Source: Aquaspirillum sp. LM1
GTDB taxonomy: Bacteria > Pseudomonadota > Gammaproteobacteria > Burkholderiales > Aquaspirillaceae
Length of the DNA: 64,000 bases
Assembly (NCBI RefSeq): GCF_002002905.1
Contig: NZ_CP019509.1
Location: forward strand, 434,001-498,000
Direction: 5' to 3'
A program made the translations under genes and the position numbers. Below, in pieces: positions 51,714 to 62,482 of this stretch. Below the pieces are notes generated by a model that saw nothing but the letters and a program-made list of their open reading frames with translations, made no database searches and was not told the DNA's origin. The first letter of the stretch is position 1, and each line of letters starts with the position of its first letter.

Positions 51714-51750
51714 CAAGAAAAATGCCGCGCACGGTAACCGTGCGCGGCAT
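51714..51750 (-). terminator. Rho-independent terminator after rpoD
   Basis: ATGCCGCGCACGG and CCGTGCGCGGCAT form a 13-bp perfect stem with a TAA loop, followed on the minus strand by TTTTTC. It lies 42 bases after the rpoD stop. Confidence 0.9.
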
Positions 51751-51792
51751 GGATCGTGATGCTCAGCACCTCAGGCGAGGCGCTGGCGGGTA

Positions 51793-53718
<1,926 letters not shown>

Positions 53719-53769
53719 TATTGCGTCCTGGAAAAATCGAGCTGAAAAATCAGAAAATTATAACACAAG

Positions 53770-55536
53770 TCAGGTCCGGCTTGGGCCGGCTGACGCCTTG
53801 AGTAGTTCGAGCAGGCGACGTTTTTCTTCGCCTGATAACCCTTCATGCCGTTCTTTTTCGGTCAGCTGTTCCAGCTGGGCGTGACGGATATTGTCCGCCA
53901 GCCGGGCCACGGCATCGGCCACTTCCTGTGGCAGCGGGTCGTTCAGCTCACCCTGTTCGCCGCTTTGTAGCGCTTTGACCAGCACCGGCTGCAAGCGTTC
54001 GCCCAGCGTAGTATGACGTAACCGTTCTTCCAGCTGGGCCGGGCTGGGCGGGGTGGTGTCGGCCTGAATCAGCGCGGCCAGCCCCAGCAGCAATTGCAGT
54101 TCTTCACCGCAGTCTTCCGGGCTGACCGGCAACTGCACCTGGCTGGCCAGCGCCGGGTTCAGCGCCAGCCAGCGAATCAGCCGGCGCACCAGCGAAGGGT
54201 CGGTGCGCGGGCCGCGCATGCCGCCGGCGCGACCGGTTTTTTTGCCAAAGCGCGGTGCGCGGCCCATCAGCCGGTCGAGTTCGTTCAGTTCAATGCCGGC
54301 CAGCTCGGCCAGCCGCCGGCGCAGCATCAGCCCCAGCGCCGGGGCGCTGACCTTGGCCAGCAGCGGCGTGGCCAGCTTAATCAGCTCGGCGCGGCCTTCC
54401 TGCGACTGCATGTCTACCCGTTGGGTCAGTTCGTTGACCAGATAGGCCGACAGCGGCAGGCTGTCTTCCACCAGCGCCCGCTCGAAAGCCGTCGCGCCAA
54501 ACTGGCGCACATAGCTGTCCGGGTCGTGCTCGCTGGGCAAAAACAGAAAATGCAGCGCCTTGCCGTCCACCAGTGCTTCCAGGCTGTTTTCCAGCGCCCG
54601 CCAGGCGGCACGCTGGCCGGCCTTGTCTCCATCAAAACAATAGAACACATGGTCGGCCTGGCGCAGTAATTTTTGCACATGGGTGGGCGTGGTGGCGGTG
54701 CCCAGCGCTGCCACGGCGTAGTCGATGCCAAACTGCGCCAGCGCCACCACGTCCATATACCCTTCCACCACCAGCACCCGGCCCGCGTCACGAATGGCCT
54801 GGCGCGCTTCGTACAGGCCGTACAGTTCGCGGCCTTTTTCAAACAGCGGGGTTTCCGGAGAGTTCAGGTATTTGGGTTCGCCCTGGCCCAGCACGCGCCC
54901 GCCAAAGCCGATGATGTCGCCGCGTGGGGTGCGGATGGGAAACATGATGCGCTGGCGAAAGCGGTCGTAGCGCCGGCCATCGTCCTGGCGGATCACCAGC
55001 CCGCACTCCACCAGCGTGTCGTCCAGATAGTCGTCAAACGCCTGTTGCAGCGGGGTCCAGCCATCCGGCGCGTAGCCCAGGGCAAAACGGGCGGCAATTT
55101 CGCCAGTCAGCCCGCGCTGCTTCAGGTAGGCAATCGCCTCTGGTGAGCGTTTGAGTGACTGTTTGTAAAAGCGCGCCGCCTCGCCCATACATTCCAGCAG
55201 ACCAGGGCGCTGGCGCACCGCCTGCTGTTGCTGCGGGCTGGCCGCTACCTGCGGCACGCTCATGCCCACCGAGGTGGCCAGGTCGTTGACCGCATCGACA
55301 AAACTCATGCCGGCGTGTTCCATCACAAAGCGGATGGCATTGCCATGCACGCCGCAGCCAAAGCAGTGGTAAAACTGCTTGCTGGGGCTGACAGAAAACG
55401 ACGGGCTTTTTTCTTTGTGAAACGGGCAGCAGGCCATGTAGTTCTGCCCGGACTTTTTCAGCGGGACGTAGCGCTCCACCACGTCAACAATGTCAACGCG
55501 GTTGAGCAACTGGTCGATAAAGTCCTGCGGAATCAC
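53770..55536 (-). CDS. dnaG: DNA primase
   Basis: A 588-residue primase. The zinc motif is C37-x2-H40 with C58-x2-C61 (CPFHKEKSPSF, YHCFGCG). The TOPRIM part has VVEGYMDVVAL and FDGDKAG. The C-terminal helicase-binding domain ends EEKRRLLELLKAS. It lies between yqeY and rpoD as in many Proteobacteria. Confidence 0.96.
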   Translation of the reverse strand: MIPQDFIDQLLNRVDIVDVVERYVPLKKSGQNYMACCPFHKEKSPSFSVSPSKQFYHCFGCGVHGNAIRFVMEHAGMSFVDAVNDLATSVGMSVPQVAASPQQQQAVRQRPGLLECMGEAARFYKQSLKRSPEAIAYLKQRGLTGEIAARFALGYAPDGWTPLQQAFDDYLDDTLVECGLVIRQDDGRRYDRFRQRIMFPIRTPRGDIIGFGGRVLGQGEPKYLNSPETPLFEKGRELYGLYEARQAIRDAGRVLVVEGYMDVVALAQFGIDYAVAALGTATTPTHVQKLLRQADHVFYCFDGDKAGQRAAWRALENSLEALVDGKALHFLFLPSEHDPDSYVRQFGATAFERALVEDSLPLSAYLVNELTQRVDMQSQEGRAELIKLATPLLAKVSAPALGLMLRRRLAELAGIELNELDRLMGRAPRFGKKTGRAGGMRGPRTDPSLVRRLIRWLALNPALASQVQLPVSPEDCGEELQLLLGLAALIQADTTPPSPAQLEERLRHTTLGERLQPVLVKALQSGEQGELNDPLPQEVADAVARLADNIRHAQLEQLTEKERHEGLSGEEKRRLLELLKASAGPSRT

Positions 55537-55554
55537 CGCGCCGGCCTAAAAAAC

Positions 55555-55998
55555 TCAGGCCAGTCGGGCCTTGATTCGCGCCGAGACGGCGGCCATGTCG
55601 GCGCGGCCAGCCATCTGGCCCTTGAGCACGCCCATTACCTTGCCCATGTCCTGCATGCCGGCAGCGCCGGTACTGACCACGGCGGCGTCGATCAGCGCAT
55701 CGATTTCGGCGTCGGTCAGCGCCTGCGGCAGATAGCCGGACAGCACGGCCATTTCAGCGCGTTCGCGGTCGGCCAGGTCCTGGCGGTTGGCGGCGTCGTA
55801 CTGGCTGACCGAGTCGCGGCGCTGCTTGAGCATCTTGTCGATCACCGCAATGATGTCGGCGTCGCTCAGTTCAACGCGCTCGTCCACTTCTTTTTGCTTC
55901 ATTGCCGCCAGCAGCAGGCGAATGGTGGCCAGCCGGTCGGCGTCCCGGGCCTTCATTGCGATTTTCATGTCATCGGTAATGCGGGCTTTCAGGGTCAT
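55555..55998 (-). CDS. yqeY: GatB/YqeY domain protein
   Basis: A 147-residue helical protein, LKARITDDMKIAMKARD, then LATIRLLLAAMKQKEVDER, with GMQDMGKVMGVLKGQMAGRAD at the C-terminus. It is related to the tail of GatB in the tRNA amidotransferase and may aid tRNA-dependent amidation. It lies between rpsU and dnaG, a widespread arrangement. Confidence 0.92.
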   Translation of the reverse strand: MTLKARITDDMKIAMKARDADRLATIRLLLAAMKQKEVDERVELSDADIIAVIDKMLKQRRDSVSQYDAANRQDLADRERAEMAVLSGYLPQALTDAEIDALIDAAVVSTGAAGMQDMGKVMGVLKGQMAGRADMAAVSARIKARLA

Positions 55999-56122
55999 GG
56001 TCGCTCCGGAGCATAAGGGTGAACAGGGTCAAAGGCGGGTGGTGCATCTGGCGGGCACCAGGGCCACCGCCAGTGCCCAGGCTAAAGCAGCCTGGCGCAA
56101 ATGCAGTGGCCAGAAACGGAGA

Positions 56123-56147
56123 AACCGCGAAGCTTGCGCTCGCGGTT
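56123..56147 (-). terminator. Hairpin between rpsU and yqeY
   Basis: AACCGCGA and TCGCGGTT pair with a 9-base loop. The site matches the known partial terminator between rpsU and dnaG in E. coli, which lets S21 be made in excess. There is no T-run, so strength is uncertain. Confidence 0.4.
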
Positions 56148-56186
56148 CCGGGCAGTCGCGACGATGAGCGTAGCGAGCTGTCGAGA

Positions 56187-56399
56187 TCAGTACATCTTCG
56201 GCGGCAGGGTCTGGCTGCGCAGGCGCTTGTAATGGCGCTTGACGGCAGCTGCAAGCTTGCGCTTGCGCTCTGCAGTCGGCTTCTCGTAGAACTCGCGGGC
56301 GCGCAGTTCGGTCAGCAGACCTGTTTTCTCGACAGAGCGCTTGAAGCGGCGCATGGCCACTTCGAACGGCTCATTTTCTTTCACGCGAACGCTGGGCAT
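56187..56399 (-). CDS. rpsU: 30S ribosomal protein S21
   Basis: A 70-residue basic protein, [19 protein letters not shown], with the typical tail [17 protein letters not shown]. It heads the rpsU-yqeY-dnaG-rpoD run. The AT-rich sequence 56400-56460 contains TAGTAT on the minus strand as a possible -10 element. Confidence 0.97.
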   Translation of the reverse strand: MPSVRVKENEPFEVAMRRFKRSVEKTGLLTELRAREFYEKPTAERKRKLAAAVKRHYKRLRSQTLPPKMY

Positions 56400-56615
56400 G
56401 AAAAATCACCAATCCTTAAGATTTTATTGAAAAATACTACACTGAGCCAAAGAGTTTAAACCACCCCGGCAGCTTTGTAAAACGCCATGGCCACGGCATG
56501 CCGCCAGCAGCCCGGTGGGGGTGGCTGCATGCCACACACGCCTACCCGCACCCGCCGCCCGCGCCGCGTGGCGCAATCCAGCCGCTGGCAGCAGGCCATG
56601 CGGGGGCAAGCGTGC

Positions 56616-57407
56616 CTACTTGCCCGGCGTAATCAAGCCGCTGCTGGGCGAGCTGGGGCTGCCGTGGTACAGCTTTTTCGGCATGCGCCCGGCCAGATAC
56701 GCCTCACGGCCCGCCTCCACGCCCAGGCGCATGGCGCGTGCCATGCGGATGGGATCCTGCGCGCCGGCAATCGCGGTATTCATCAGCACACCATGACACC
56801 CCAGCTCCATGGCAATGGCGGCATCGCTGGCGGTGCCCACGCCGGCATCCACCAGCACCGGCACCTTGCTATGTTCCAGAATCAGCTGCAGGTTCCATGG
56901 GTTGAGAATGCCCATGCCAGAGCCAATCAGGCTGGCCAGCGGCATGATGGCGCAGCAGCCGATGTCTTCCAGCTGGCGGGCCACAATCGGGTCGTCCGAG
57001 GTGTACACCATCACGTCAAAGCCTTCTTTCACCAGAATTTCAGCGGCTTTCAGCGTTTCGGTGACATGCGGAAACAGCGAGGTGGGGTCGCCCAGCACTT
57101 CCAGCTTGACCAGGCGGTGGTCGTCCAACAGCTCGCGCGCCAGGCGCAGGGTGCGCACCGCGTCGTCAGCGGTGTAGCAGCCGGCGGTATTGGGCAGCAG
57201 GGTGTAGCGCCCCTTGGGCAGGGCATCGAGCAGGTTGGGCTGGTCCGGATTCTGGCCGAGGTTCACCCGGCGGATCGCCACGGTGACGATTTCCGTGCCG
57301 GCGGCGTCCAGCGCCTCGGCGGTCTGGGCGAAGTCACGGTATTTGCCGGTGCCAACCAGCAGACGCGAACCGTATTCGCGCCCGGCAATGATGAGCGGGT
57401 CTTGCAT
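56616..57407 (-). CDS. thiG: Thiazole synthase
   Basis: A 263-residue TIM-barrel enzyme that forms the thiazole ring of thiamine from deoxyxylulose phosphate, dehydroglycine and ThiS thiocarboxylate. [13 protein letters not shown] starts the barrel. LVKLEVLGD contains the Schiff-base Lys, and [19 protein letters not shown] and [21 protein letters not shown] are conserved. It lies directly after thiS (24 bases). No other thi genes are in the window. Confidence 0.95.
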   Translation of the reverse strand: MQDPLIIAGREYGSRLLVGTGKYRDFAQTAEALDAAGTEIVTVAIRRVNLGQNPDQPNLLDALPKGRYTLLPNTAGCYTADDAVRTLRLARELLDDHRLVKLEVLGDPTSLFPHVTETLKAAEILVKEGFDVMVYTSDDPIVARQLEDIGCCAIMPLASLIGSGMGILNPWNLQLILEHSKVPVLVDAGVGTASDAAIAMELGCHGVLMNTAIAGAQDPIRMARAMRLGVEAGREAYLAGRMPKKLYHGSPSSPSSGLITPGK

Positions 57408-57431
57408 GGAATCATCCTTGATTTGACAACA

Positions 57432-57638
57432 TTAACCGCCGCCTACTGCCACCACCAGTTCCAGGCGGTCGCCGTCGGCCAGCATATGCTCTGCGTGCCG
57501 GCTTTTCGGCACAATCTCGCCATTGCATTCAATGGCCACCCGCTTGCCCGTCAACGACAGGTGCGCTATCAGGCCGGCACAGCTCATGGCTTCGGGCAGC
57601 GGGGTGGTTTCCCCATTCAGGACAATCTGAATCATCAT
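57432..57638 (-). CDS. thiS: Sulfur carrier protein ThiS
   Basis: A 68-residue ubiquitin-like protein ending VAVGGG. The C-terminal Gly-Gly is needed for thiocarboxylation. It supplies sulfur to ThiG. ATG codons at 57638 and 57635 are equivalent choices. The 99 bases upstream contain no TPP riboswitch consensus. Confidence 0.92.
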   Translation of the reverse strand: MMIQIVLNGETTPLPEAMSCAGLIAHLSLTGKRVAIECNGEIVPKSRHAEHMLADGDRLELVVAVGGG

Positions 57639-57737
57639 CGGTTCTTTTCACAAGCGCGTCAGTCCGGTGCAGCGCAGCCGGAAGCTGACAGGAAGCCGGA
57701 TTCTAGCATGCACAACGCAGGGGAAATCACTGTCGCA

Positions 57738-58583
57738 TCAGGGCAGGTGCCCCAGAATCGGATGAAAGCTGAAGTCGGTAATCGGCGTCAGATGACCAAC
57801 GTCAGCCTGTCGGCTGCGGTGGATGCAGACCATATTGGCCGAGACAATATGGCCAAACAGGTTGTCGCTGCGGCCAAAGTGGTTATCCGGGTTGAACAGC
57901 GGCGGAAAATGCCAGTACAGCCGGTAGCCATGCGCATCCAGCCAGTGCATCAGTGGCCGGGCGGTTTCCGGGCGGTCGTTTTCGATATACAGATGCGGCG
58001 CAAATTTTGCCAGCAGGGCTTCGCCGCCGGCCAGCACATCCAGCTCCATGCCTTCCACGTCAATCTTGACCAATTCGACATGTGGCGCGCCGGTAAAATC
58101 ATCCAGCATCATGCATGGCACCTGGCGGCCAGGCAGGCCGTCGAGCAGCGAGACGCCACCAAAATTGTCTGGCTGGGTGGGATCTTGTTCGGGCACGGTA
58201 ATAAACCCTGGCTCGCTGCCCATGGCCGCCCAATAACAGTCCACATGAGCCAGACTGTTCACCGCCATATTGGCACACAGGGTCTGAAACACCAGCCGCT
58301 GCGGCTCAAAAGCCAGCACCCGTCCCTGTGGCCCAACCTGTTGCGCCAGACCCAGTGTGTGTGAGCCAATATTGGCACCTACTTCAATCACTACATCACC
58401 CATCTGGCACAGCTGGCGCAGCTGCTGCATTTCCAGATGAGAAAACTCACCGTAATAGGCCAGCGACTGGCCAATATAAATGTCATTGCGGTTATAGACA
58501 TAATACCCATTCCGGCCATGAACCATCTGGTTGAAGCCATCGGCAGGCAATAGGGGGTGAGGAAGTTGGGGGTGTTTACGCAT
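57738..58583 (-). CDS. FkbM-family methyltransferase
   Basis: A 281-residue SAM-dependent methyltransferase. The SAM-binding segment is VVIEVGANIGSHTLGLAQ and VLAFEPQRLVFQTLCANM. LVKIDVEGMELDVLAGG is the FkbM signature. Relatives O-methylate sugars or polyketides. No glycan or polyketide genes are nearby, so the substrate is unknown. I chose the ATG at 58583 over one 60 bases upstream because GAGAGG precedes it. Confidence 0.87.
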   Translation of the reverse strand: MRKHPQLPHPLLPADGFNQMVHGRNGYYVYNRNDIYIGQSLAYYGEFSHLEMQQLRQLCQMGDVVIEVGANIGSHTLGLAQQVGPQGRVLAFEPQRLVFQTLCANMAVNSLAHVDCYWAAMGSEPGFITVPEQDPTQPDNFGGVSLLDGLPGRQVPCMMLDDFTGAPHVELVKIDVEGMELDVLAGGEALLAKFAPHLYIENDRPETARPLMHWLDAHGYRLYWHFPPLFNPDNHFGRSDNLFGHIVSANMVCIHRSRQADVGHLTPITDFSFHPILGHLP

Positions 58584-58900
58584 AGCGGGCAAGCCTCTCT
58601 GAAGGATAGCAATGCATGTGATCTTGAGATACGCGCTCCTCACCTGGACGGTGGGGAGCTAATTGGCTATCGTCGACATTGTCGACGAACTTGTCCCCTG
58701 TTCCGTCATTTTCTTTCTGCCTCGCTCGCATGGTGGGTCAACGGACCCTCACGCGTCAGCGAAGTGGGTGTCTCTGCCGCGCCTGCTGGCCGTTGGCGCT
58801 GAGTGCGTCAAATCCCGTACGATTTAATACCCTGCGCGCAAGGTCAGCGCCACATTGCGTGGGCCGCCGTTGGCTTGGCCCCTGTTGCCGGGGAAAACGG
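58584..58900. other. Intergenic region with a 17-bp dyad
   Basis: I see no gene in these 317 bases. At 58671-58687 CGTCGAC-ATT-GTCGACG is a perfect 7-base dyad that could bind a regulator. The remainder is unremarkable and may contain decayed sequence of the nuclease remnant beside it. Confidence 0.35.
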
Positions 58901-59239
58901 TCAGTGCCGTGTTTCACCAAACACTTCGTCCAGTGACTTGGCCTCCAGTACCCGGTCGCCCCAGGTTTCCAACTGAGCTGGCGTGGCAGCGGCAATGTTG
59001 GCCAGCTGTGTGGCCGACAGCGCGCCAAAACGGCGGGTCAACAGCCGTTGCAACAACAAGGCTTCACCCTGCTGCATCCCCTGAAGCATGCCCTGCTCCA
59101 TCCCCTTGGCAATCGCCTGCGCTTCCCAGCGGTCAATATTGGTTTCCAGCATTTCCATCTCTTTCGTCAATTCTTCGGCATCGGGCACGGCCAGTCCGGG
59201 CATTTTGCGCTGCAGCCGGTGTTTTATCCCGTGCGTCAC
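58901..59239 (-). pseudogene. Remnant of an Rpn-family recombination-promoting nuclease (DUF4351 C-terminus)
   Basis: The 112-residue frame has a central helical Gln/Met-rich part (AKGMEQGMLQGMQQGEALLL). It ends LTRRFGALSATQL and LETWGDRVLEAKSLDEVFGE, the DUF4351 tail of Rpn/PD-(D/E)XK transposase-like nucleases. The nuclease domain that should precede it (about 200 residues) is missing. The 239 bases upstream (59240-59478) carry only short frames, so this is a truncated relic. The apparent start is arbitrary. Confidence 0.65.
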
Positions 59240-59478
59240 TACCCGGTGATGCGTTGCTTGAACGGGGAGTGGGCAACGGCGTCAGCCAGGTTGCGGATGG
59301 CGCGTTTGGCGGCGGCGGTGTCTGGGGTGTGTTCAAAACAAAAGGGCGCAGGGTGGTGTCGTCGAGCAGGGCGGTAGCGGGTTGATGCGCTGGTTCGGCT
59401 GTTGCTGGTCGGCCAGTGGAAACCTGGTGACATTTGTCAGGTCAATTGCCGTAGAGAAATTCACAATGGAGACGTGTG

Positions 59479-59967
59479 ATGAGCGATTTTTCTGTTGCCT
59501 GGCAACTGCTGGCGGTGACGCTGGTGCTGATTGGCCTGGCTGGGGCGGTGCTGCCTGCCCTGCCGGGTTTGCCGCTGGTATGGGCCGGCTTGTGGCTGGC
59601 GGCGTGGGCGGAGGATTATGCGCGCATCGGTGCCAGCACGCTCTGGCTGCTGGCCGGGCTGGCGCTGCTGGGCATGGCGCTGGACGCGGTAGCCGGCTGG
59701 CTGGGCGCGCGCGCCTATGGTGCCAGCCGGCAGGCGCTGTGGGGGGCGTTGCTTGGCAGCCTGGTCGGGCTGTTGTTTGGCTTGCCTGGCTTGCTGCTTG
59801 GACCGCTGGTGGGGGCGGTGATCGGGGAGTGGCTGGCCCGGCGTGATGCCTGGCGTGCCGGCCAGGTGGGGGTGGCTACTTTGTTTGGGCTGGTGCTGGG
59901 CATGCTGGCCAAAATCGGCTGCGCACTGGCCATGCTACTGGTGTTTGCCTGGGCGTGGTGGACGTGA
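59479..59967 (+). CDS. DUF456 membrane protein
   Basis: A 162-residue hydrophobic protein with about five helices. LIGLAGAVLPALPGLPLVW and the glycine-rich GALLGSLVGLLFGLPGLLLGP stretch are typical of DUF456. Function is unknown. GGAG lies seven bases before the ATG at 59479; a GTG one codon earlier is possible. A long-hairpin element follows at its 3' side. Confidence 0.85.
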   Translation: MSDFSVAWQLLAVTLVLIGLAGAVLPALPGLPLVWAGLWLAAWAEDYARIGASTLWLLAGLALLGMALDAVAGWLGARAYGASRQALWGALLGSLVGLLFGLPGLLLGPLVGAVIGEWLARRDAWRAGQVGVATLFGLVLGMLAKIGCALAMLLVFAWAWWT

Positions 59968-60014
59968 GCGCAGGTGGCCCAGACACGGGCCGCCTGCGTC
60001 TATCGGTTCAGTTG

Positions 60015-60128
60015 GAGCCGCTCACCAAACCCAGCGCAACGGTCCTGGCTGGGCGTGTGACCGCAGACAGCACGGGTAGTACGGCAAGGTCACACCACAA
60101 CGCCAGGAGGGGTTTGTGAGCGGCGCTT
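60015..60128. repeat. Long-hairpin element, family 2, copy C
   Basis: The best-preserved copy (114 bases). GAGCCGCTCAC pairs with GTGAGCGGCGCT, CAAACCC with GGGGTTTG, TCCTGGC with GCCAGGA, and GTGTGACC with GGTCACAC, leaving a loop around GCACGGGTAGTACGG. It sits exactly between the convergent DUF456 and hslO genes. The hslO stop codon overlaps its end, as at ntrC. Confidence 0.8.
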
Positions 60129-60996
60129 AATGCAGCGATGGTGCCGGGCCGCTGGGTGGGGCATCAACAAACAAGCCGGCGGTGTCGTCTTCGTCGAACA
60201 CATAGCGCTGATTGCAAAAATCGCACTGCACTTCCACGCTGCCCTGTTCTTCAATCACGCTAGCCACTTCGGCTTTGCCCATCATCTGCAGCATGCCGGC
60301 CACCCGTTCGCGGCTGCAGGTGCAGGCAAAGTTCAGGCTGGCCGGCTCGAAGCATTGTACTGATTCCTGGTGGAACAGCCGGTAGAGCAGGGTGTCCGCC
60401 GGGGTGGTGAGCAGTTCATTGGCGCTGACGGTGTCTGCCAGCGCCTGCACCCGTGGCCAGCCGTCGGCGTCGCCGTGGCCGTCGGGCAGGCGCTGCAGCA
60501 GCATGCCGGCAGCCTGTTCGCCATCGCTGGCCAGCATCAGCCGGGTGTCCAACTGTTCCGAGCGCAGCATGTAGTGCTCCAGCATGGCCGCCACGCTGTC
60601 GCCTTCCAGCGCCACAATGCCCTGGTAGGGCTGGCTGCCATTGCGCGGGTCCAGGGTGATGACAAACTGACCCTGACCCAGCAAGGTCTCGACGCTGGCG
60701 CGCTCGTCGAGTTCGCCGTCCCAGCGCGCGGTGGCGCGCAGGGTGTGGTCGGCGTTGATTTCCACCACCGCCAATTTCAGCCCGCCGCTGCCCTGCATCT
60801 GCATGATCAGCGTGCCGTCAAATTTCAGATTGGCCGCCAGCAGCGCGCCAGCGGCCAGCAGTTCGCCCAGCAGGTTGCGCAGGCGCGGCGGGTAGCTGTG
60901 GTGGGAGAGGATTTCCCGCCAGGACTGGTCCAGCCGGATCAGCGCCCCGCGCACCGGGGCTTGGTCGAACAGAAAACGTTGCAACACGTCGTGCAT
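60127..60996 (-). CDS. hslO: Redox-regulated chaperone Hsp33
   Basis: A 289-residue chaperone activated by oxidation. The zinc cysteines are ACTCSRE (C-x-C) and VQCDFCNQRY (C-x2-C) near the C-terminus. The N-terminal binding domain has RGALIRLDQSW and GELLAAGALLAANLKFDGT. It is 31 bases after the proteasome-homologue gene, so the two are probably co-transcribed as a stress unit. Confidence 0.95.
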   Translation of the reverse strand: MHDVLQRFLFDQAPVRGALIRLDQSWREILSHHSYPPRLRNLLGELLAAGALLAANLKFDGTLIMQMQGSGGLKLAVVEINADHTLRATARWDGELDERASVETLLGQGQFVITLDPRNGSQPYQGIVALEGDSVAAMLEHYMLRSEQLDTRLMLASDGEQAAGMLLQRLPDGHGDADGWPRVQALADTVSANELLTTPADTLLYRLFHQESVQCFEPASLNFACTCSRERVAGMLQMMGKAEVASVIEEQGSVEVQCDFCNQRYVFDEDDTAGLFVDAPPSGPAPSLH

Positions 60997-61027
60997 GAGT
61001 GAGGGCTCCAGAACGAGATTAACGCGC

Positions 61028-61597
61028 TCAATCGCGCAGCGTGGTCGAGTACAGGGTCAGCGGGGCGGCGGTGTTGATGTCGAATTCACAGCCGGCTTCC
61101 ACGCCCAGCTGGGCAATCGCCGCCGGGGTGTCCAGCCTGTCCCAGGCAGCGTACATCGCCCCCAGCGCATAGTCACGGCCCGAGCCTATCGCCCAGAAGC
61201 GATTGTATTCGTACACTTCGCGCATGGAGTACACGGCAAAGATGCCAGCTGGGTTGGCAATCAGCACGGTCATCTGGCTGGACTCGTAGGGGTCGCTGTC
61301 GTCTTCGTCCGGCTTGAGGAAAAAGTCTTCCTTGAGCTTGGGATGCAGCTTGCGAAAGGTGTCAAAAATGGCGCTACGGCTGCTCAGATCGCGGTTTTTC
61401 AGCTTGGCCAGCGCCGACTGGAATACCAGGTCGTGCGCAGCGCTGCCGGAGATGCCGATAAAGCTGTCGTCCAGCTGAAAAATCTTGTTGAAGCGGGCGT
61501 CGTAAGTGGACGTCAGCCGGGTGTCGCCAAAGGTGGACTGGCTGTCCGCCGCGATGGCAACCTCGCGCCCTTTTCGTGCCACGGTGATGGTGGTCAT
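61028..61597 (-). CDS. Betaproteobacterial proteasome homologue (BPH), Ntn-hydrolase fold
   Basis: A 189-residue protein starting MTTITVARKGREVAIAADS. After Met removal Thr becomes the N-terminal nucleophile, and Asp at mature position 17 follows, as in HslV and 20S beta subunits. It is not HslV: the N-terminal sequence differs and no hslU lies next to it. It matches the proteasome homologue described in Betaproteobacteria. Where a Lys33 would be expected, the sequence reads TYDARFNKI, so the catalytic base needs alignment. The ATG at 61597 is chosen because the Thr must be exposed. Confidence 0.78.
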   Translation of the reverse strand: MTTITVARKGREVAIAADSQSTFGDTRLTSTYDARFNKIFQLDDSFIGISGSAAHDLVFQSALAKLKNRDLSSRSAIFDTFRKLHPKLKEDFFLKPDEDDSDPYESSQMTVLIANPAGIFAVYSMREVYEYNRFWAIGSGRDYALGAMYAAWDRLDTPAAIAQLGVEAGCEFDINTAAPLTLYSTTLRD

Positions 61598-61630
61598 GGC
61601 GAAGGGGTTTCCTGAAGGCAATAAAGCAGT

Positions 61631-61659
61631 AAGATAAAGCCATCCGGGCAAAAAACAAG
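61631..61659 (-). promoter_or_regulatory. Candidate promoter for the proteasome homologue and hslO
   Basis: On the minus strand CTTGTT and TATCTT are 17 bases apart, 34 bases before the ATG. It matches sigma-70 only moderately. No convincing sigma-32 heat-shock promoter was found. Confidence 0.3.
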
Positions 61660-61714
61660 CCAGATGGTGCCCCGCCCGGCCATTTGCCCATCTGCCCAGC
61701 CCATGAGGTGTGTT

Positions 61715-62482
61715 ATGTGCCAGCTGCTTGGCATGAATTGCAATATCCCGACCGACATCCTGTTTTCCTTCGAAGGCTTTCACCGCCGAGGCGGACTGAC
61801 CGACCAGCACGCCGATGGCTTTGGCATTGCTTTTTTCGAAGGTGCCGGCTGCCGGCTGTTCATCGACGACCAGCCCAGCGCGCATTCGCCGGTGGCTGAA
61901 TTGATCCGCCGCTACCCAATCAAGTCCAAAAACGTGATTGCCCATATCCGCAAGGCCACCCAGGGCCGGATTGCGCTGGAAAACACCCACCCGTTTCACC
62001 GCGAGCTGTGGGGGCGTTACTGGATTTTTGCCCATAACGGCAATCTGGAAAACTTTGCCCCGCCGCAGGGGCAGTATTACCGTCCGGTGGGCGACACTGA
62101 TTCAGAAGCGGCGTTTTGTCTGCTGCTGGAGCAGCTGCGCCAGCAGTTTGACCAGCTGCCGCCGCTGCCGGTGCTGACCCAGGCCATTTACGCGCTGGCC
62201 GCGCAGATCCGCCAGCATGGCGTGTTCAATTTCATGCTGTCCAATGGCGACGCGCTGTTTACCCACTGCAGCACCCACCTGCATTATCTGGTGCGCCAGG
62301 CACCGTTCAGCACAGCGCACCTGATTGACAACGATGTGAATATCGACTTTGCCGAGGTGACCACCCCAAATGACCGGGTGGCGGTGATTGCCACCCTGCC
62401 GCTGACCGACAACGAAGCCTGGACTGCGCACCCGAAAGACACCGTGCTGGTGTTTCGGGATGGTTCGCCGCTAGAGGGATAG
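61715..62482 (+). CDS. Class II glutamine amidotransferase (YafJ-like)
   Basis: A 255-residue protein starting MCQLLGMNCNIPTD. Cys2 becomes the N-terminal nucleophile after Met removal, which fixes the start at 61715. HADGFGIAFFEG, AHIRKATQG and FAHNGNLENF bind glutamine. No synthase domain follows, so it is a stand-alone amidohydrolase-like member of unknown substrate. It is divergent from the proteasome homologue. Confidence 0.88.
   Translation: MCQLLGMNCNIPTDILFSFEGFHRRGGLTDQHADGFGIAFFEGAGCRLFIDDQPSAHSPVAELIRRYPIKSKNVIAHIRKATQGRIALENTHPFHRELWGRYWIFAHNGNLENFAPPQGQYYRPVGDTDSEAAFCLLLEQLRQQFDQLPPLPVLTQAIYALAAQIRQHGVFNFMLSNGDALFTHCSTHLHYLVRQAPFSTAHLIDNDVNIDFAEVTTPNDRVAVIATLPLTDNEAWTAHPKDTVLVFRDGSPLEG

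Noticed and set aside
57639-57737. TPP riboswitch before thiS
   Set aside because: The gap is only 99 bases and lacks the conserved THI-box segments.
56487-58364. Open frame of about 625 codons on the plus strand
   Set aside because: Antisense to thiG, thiS and the FkbM gene, all clearly real; the translation is low-complexity Gln/His/Ala-rich.
61028-61597. HslV peptidase
   Set aside because: The fold and Thr start are similar, but the N-terminal motif TTITVARKGREVAIAADSQ differs from HslV, and no hslU is adjacent; the betaproteobacterial homologue fits better.
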